Translations under genes and position numbers: made by a program
Part shown: positions 61,196 through 64,000 of the stretch, in pieces
Layout of the letters: each line of letters starts with the position of its first letter
Numbering within the stretch: the first letter of the stretch is position 1
NCBI RefSeq assembly: GCF_011766325.1
Contig: NZ_BLLG01000012.1
Location: 1-64,000, forward strand
Direction of reading: 5' to 3'
DNA from: Streptomyces pacificus
GTDB lineage: Bacteria > Actinomycetota > Actinomycetes > Streptomycetales > Streptomycetaceae
DNA length: 64,000 nt
Notes under the pieces: generated by a model
Databases searched by the model: none
Told to the model about the DNA's origin: nothing
The model's input: only the letters and a program-made list of their open reading frames with translations

Positions 61196-61230
61196 GGAGC
61201 GTTCCCCCGGTTGCGCCGGGGGAACGCTCC
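61196..61230. terminator. Strong hairpin between GH92 gene and doxX
   Basis: GGAGCGTTCCCCCGG (61196-61210) pairs with CCGGGGGAACGCTCC (61216-61230) over TTGCG: a 15-bp stem between convergent genes. Confidence 0.8.
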
Positions 61231-61255
61231 GGGAAGGGCGCGGCTCCGGGCCTGG

Positions 61256-61321
61256 CCCGGTCCGGCCCAGTCCGGTCCGGTCTGGTCTGTTCTGGCCCGG
61301 TCTGGTCTGGTCTGGTCTGGG
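61256..61321. repeat. TCTGG/TCCGG simple repeat
   Basis: A tract of CCGGTCCGG and GGTCTGGTCTGG units, about a dozen imperfect pentamers, in the spacer between the GH92 gene and doxX. Confidence 0.75.
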
Positions 61322-61427
61322 GACCGTACGCGGGAGCCCGACAGGGACCCCGCGTGGCGGACGGCACGGAGGCCCGTACCTGGGAGGCCACGCCCGGAGA
61401 GGCCGGCATGGGGCCGCGGGGCGGCTC

Positions 61428-61796
61428 TCAGCCTCCGCGGGCGGCCGGAATCGCGACCGCGAGCACGAGCGCTGCGATCGACAGGCCCAGGAAGAGCAGC
61501 GGACCCGCGAGGTTGTGGAAGACACGGGCGCGGACGTGGAACACCAGGGCCCCGATGAAGAAGAGCACCAGCCCGGTGGCGGCGGCCTTGCCGATGGTGG
61601 TGAAGCCGATGAGGCCGAGCAGCAGCCCCAGGGCAGCGGCGCCTTTCAGCGCGCCGAGTACGGGCAGCCAGGACGGCGGGACACCGACCGCGGCGGCGTT
61701 GGCGACCACGAACCGCGCCCTCAGGAAGTTGGCGACGGCCTCCACGGCGTTGGCGGCGATGGTGATTGCGGTGACGACCGCGTAGGCGGTGAACAT
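61428..61796 (-). CDS. DoxX-like small membrane protein
   Basis: A 122-residue membrane protein with four predicted helices. Examples are YAVVTAITIAANAVEAVANF, LPVLGALKGAAALGLLLGLI, TGLVLFFIGALVFHVRARVF and GPLLFLGLSIAALVLAVAIP. The layout, with GVPPSWLPVLGALKGA and HVRAR, is that of DoxX-like family proteins of unknown activity. ATG 61796. It is divergent from a LysR gene with 170 bp between starts, and is likely its regulatory target. Confidence 0.85.
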   Translation of the reverse strand: MFTAYAVVTAITIAANAVEAVANFLRARFVVANAAAVGVPPSWLPVLGALKGAAALGLLLGLIGFTTIGKAAATGLVLFFIGALVFHVRARVFHNLAGPLLFLGLSIAALVLAVAIPAARGG

Positions 61797-61966
61797 GGGG
61801 CCTCTGTTCGGCTCGGCAGGGACGGGGGGCTGATCGTGACGGGCTGCGGGCGACGCGTGCCCGGCGACGGCCCGGGGCGGCCGGTTTCGGGCGGCCGCCG
61901 TGCGACACCTCCAGCCTGCCGAGCACGCTGCGGGGCGTCCAATGCCCCTTTCCATAACCTGGCGGC

Positions 61967-62866
61967 ATGGATGTGGACACCCGGTTGCTGCGCTCCTTCG
62001 TCGCCGTGGCCGAAGAGGGGAGTCTGACCCGCGCGGCGGAGCGGCTGTTCGTGTCGCAGCCGGCGCTGACCAGACAGGTGCGGCAGCTGGAAACCCTGCT
62101 GGGCGTTGCGCTGTTCACGCGCTCCCGGACCGGTATGGCGCTCACCGAACCGGGCCGGGCCCTGGCGCGCCGGGTCCCGCCGCTGCTGGCGGACTGGGAC
62201 GGGACGCTGAGGGAGGCCAGGGGCGCGGCAAGCCGGGCGGAGCGGGTACTGAGAGTGGGCTTCCTGGCCAGCGCGGCCAACGAGTCGACGCCGGGCATCA
62301 TCGCGGAGTTCACCAGACGCCGGCCGGGCTGGCGGGTGGAGATGCGGCAGGCGGCCTGGTCGGACCCGACCGCCGGGCTCGCCGAGGGGGACGTCGACGC
62401 CGCCCTGCTGCGTCTGCCGTTCCCCGGTCAGGGTGCGCTGCGCGTGGCGGAGTTGCTGGAGGAGCCGCGGTGGGTTGCCCTCCCCTCCGGCCATCCGCTG
62501 GCCGCGCGTGAGGAGCTCTCGTTCCAGGAGCTGTGGGACGAGCCGTTCGTGGCGGCCCCGCCGGACACCGGTCCCTGGCGCGACTACTGGCTGGCGGCGG
62601 ACGAGCGCGGTGGCCGGCCCGTCCGCATCGGTGCCGTCACCGACCGGCCGGACGACTGGCTCAGCGCGATCGCGAACGGCTACGGAGTCGCGCTCGCGCC
62701 CGAGTCGGCCGCCCGTTTCTACGCCCGGCCCGGGGTTGCCTACCGGCCGGTGAGCGGTGTCAGCCCCAGCCGGGTCGCGGTGGCGTGGGCTCCCGCGGAC
62801 GACGGCAATGCCGTGGTGCGGGACTTCGTCGACTGCTGCCGCGAAGCGGTGACCGGCCCGCGGTGA
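61967..62866 (+). CDS. LysR-family transcriptional regulator
   Basis: A 299-residue LysR regulator. Helix-turn-helix at residues 1-60: DTRLLRSFVAVAEEGSLTRA AERLF, SQPALTRQVRQLETLLGVAL. The co-inducer domain follows (LRVGFLASAANESTPGIIAE, FVAAPPDTGPWRDYWL). TAACCT at 61955-61960 lies 6 bases before ATG 61967, so the mRNA may be leaderless. Its effector is unknown; the divergent doxX gene is the likely target. Confidence 0.93.
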   Translation: MDVDTRLLRSFVAVAEEGSLTRAAERLFVSQPALTRQVRQLETLLGVALFTRSRTGMALTEPGRALARRVPPLLADWDGTLREARGAASRAERVLRVGFLASAANESTPGIIAEFTRRRPGWRVEMRQAAWSDPTAGLAEGDVDAALLRLPFPGQGALRVAELLEEPRWVALPSGHPLAAREELSFQELWDEPFVAAPPDTGPWRDYWLAADERGGRPVRIGAVTDRPDDWLSAIANGYGVALAPESAARFYARPGVAYRPVSGVSPSRVAVAWAPADDGNAVVRDFVDCCREAVTGPR

Positions 62867-63043
62867 CCCGTCGCCCGCACCGCGCTCAGGGCCGGGGCCC
62901 GCTCGTCGCATGGTGCGGAGGGAGGGCGCGGACCGAAGCGTCCGGCGCGGAACGACGGTGCTCACCGGGTGCCCGGGCGCGGGCGGCCCCGGCAGCGGAC
63001 GGGGACCGTCAGAGCCCTGGGACCGGACGACGACGGCGAAGGA

Positions 63044-63075
63044 CCGCAACCTCGCAGCGGGGATCGAGGTTGCGG
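63044..63075. terminator. Hairpin between LysR gene and small leftward gene
   Basis: CCGCAACCTCG (63044-63054) pairs with CGAGGTTGCGG (63065-63075) over a 10-base loop. Confidence 0.7.
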
Positions 63076-63127
63076 CCCCTGGCAGACCGCGTGGGCGCCG
63101 TACCGCACGGGTGCGGAGCCCGGCCGG

Positions 63128-63415
63128 TCACCGGGTGGCCCCGCGGCGGCCGGAACGGCCGTGGGCCCTGCCGTTGCCGAGCCCGGCCGCAATGGCAGTG
63201 GCCGTCTCTTTCCCGGAGGTCAGCTCTGCGATCGCGAGGTGCGGCTGGTCAGTGGAGAACGATGCGCGCGCCGCATCGACAAGGTCCTGCGCGCAGGACT
63301 CCCGGTCGGCCGGCGACAGCGCAAGCATCCAGGGGAAAGCTCTGGACATCCTCTCGGCGAGCGAGCCACAGTCGTCGAGGGTGACCGTGATGAGCTGCGC
63401 GGCAAAGTTCGGCAA
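63128..63415 (-). CDS. Small conserved-looking hypothetical protein
   Basis: A 95-codon frame from TTG 63415, with GAGGGG 9 bases upstream. The first 80 residues have clear protein character: FAAQLITVTLDDCGSLAERM, FPWMLALSPADRESCAQDLV, and ARASFSTDQPHLAIAELTSG. The last 15 residues (RAHGRSGRRGATR) are basic and poor, which suggests the 3' end may be frameshifted. I recall similar short proteins next to toxin-like genes in Streptomyces but cannot name a family; no partner gene is present here. Confidence 0.55.
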   Translation of the reverse strand: MPNFAAQLITVTLDDCGSLAERMSRAFPWMLALSPADRESCAQDLVDAARASFSTDQPHLAIAELTSGKETATAIAAGLGNGRAHGRSGRRGATR

Positions 63416-63558
63416 GCGGGCACGCCCCTCGGCCTCGCGCTGCGAGACGGAGACGCCACGGTGCGGGGCTCTTGGCCACCGCAGGATTCACCGCTCCGCT
63501 CCGGGAACGGATCGCCTGCGATCATGGTCGCAGACGGCGTCTTCCGCCCCGCCGCGCC

Positions 63559-63603
63559 CGAGCGCCCTGCTCCCGCGCACGAAATGCAGGGGCAGGGCGC
63601 TCG
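63559..63603. terminator. Hairpin downstream of aconitase
   Basis: CGAGCGCCCTGC (63559-63570) pairs with GCAGGGCGCTCG (63592-63603) over a 21-base loop, 20 bp past the aconitase stop on the minus strand. Confidence 0.7.
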
Positions 63604-63623
63604 TTCACATCAGGTCAATCGGG

Positions 63624-64000
<377 letters not shown>

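Larger units (their letters stand above)
61029..61427. other. 399-bp gap with terminator and simple repeats
   Basis: Between convergent GH92 and doxX genes. It contains the 15-bp stem at 61196-61230 and a TCTGG/TCCGG simple-repeat tract at about 61256-61321. No gene. Confidence 0.55.

Overview
The window is high-GC actinobacterial chromosome and reads as Streptomyces. The evidence is the GC-rich third codon positions, frequent GTG and TTG starts, a WhiI-type sporulation regulator, a helix-turn-helix/DUF397/ATP-binding trio, a streptogrisin-like protease, and a block from about 15.8 kb to the right end. From memory, that block follows the S. coelicolor order murC - hemQ/hemY/hemE - whiI - fadAB - dxs - xylFGH - rok7B7 - ngcEFG - aconitase (roughly SCO6060 down to SCO5999). 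No rRNA, tRNA or CRISPR array was seen.

Left part (1-15.8 kb) is accessory-flavoured. It holds transketolase (cut by the left edge), a tandem universal stress protein, the trehalose enzyme TreZ, an unrecognised membrane protein with a duplicated C-terminal helical unit, a transposase stub, a possible DUF1444-like protein, a broken TetR gene, a divergent HxlR/RidA pair and a VOC protein. Next come an AbaA/WhiJ-like regulatory trio around a perfect palindrome, and an alpha/beta hydrolase divergent from a MerR regulator. A 1.5 kb patch at 14.1-15.6 kb carries IS5- and IS701-type remnants flanking a coupled membrane-protein/Tat-protein pair, the second of which is truncated.

Middle part (15.8-45.8 kb) is mostly conserved housekeeping. 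A leftward cluster carries a pyrimidine-reductase-like protein, a UspA-like protein, MurC and MsrB. Then come ZapE, OsmC, a PhoX-type phosphatase, a secreted serine protease, a PTH2-like protein with a repeat-encoded N-terminus, a DUF4142 protein and a DUF692 iron-enzyme homologue. These are followed by a secreted S33 peptidase, haem genes of the coproporphyrin-dependent route (hemQ, hemY, hemE) with a CoA-disulfide-reductase-like flavoprotein, DUF3000, WhiI behind a clear sigma-WhiG promoter, RNase D, the fadA/fadB beta-oxidation pair, a beta-propeller protein, a NYN/PIN-like protein and an amino-acid permease.

Right part (45.8-64 kb) is a carbon-uptake region: DXS, the xylose-type ABC transporter xylFGH, the ROK regulator Rok7B7, the NgcEFG-type N-acetylglucosamine/chitobiose transporter, and a secreted 1279-residue GH92 alpha-mannosidase with its own LacI-type operator. 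In both sugar operons a strong hairpin separates the binding-protein gene from the next transporter gene. The window closes with a DoxX/LysR divergent pair, a small hypothetical gene and the C-terminus of aconitase.
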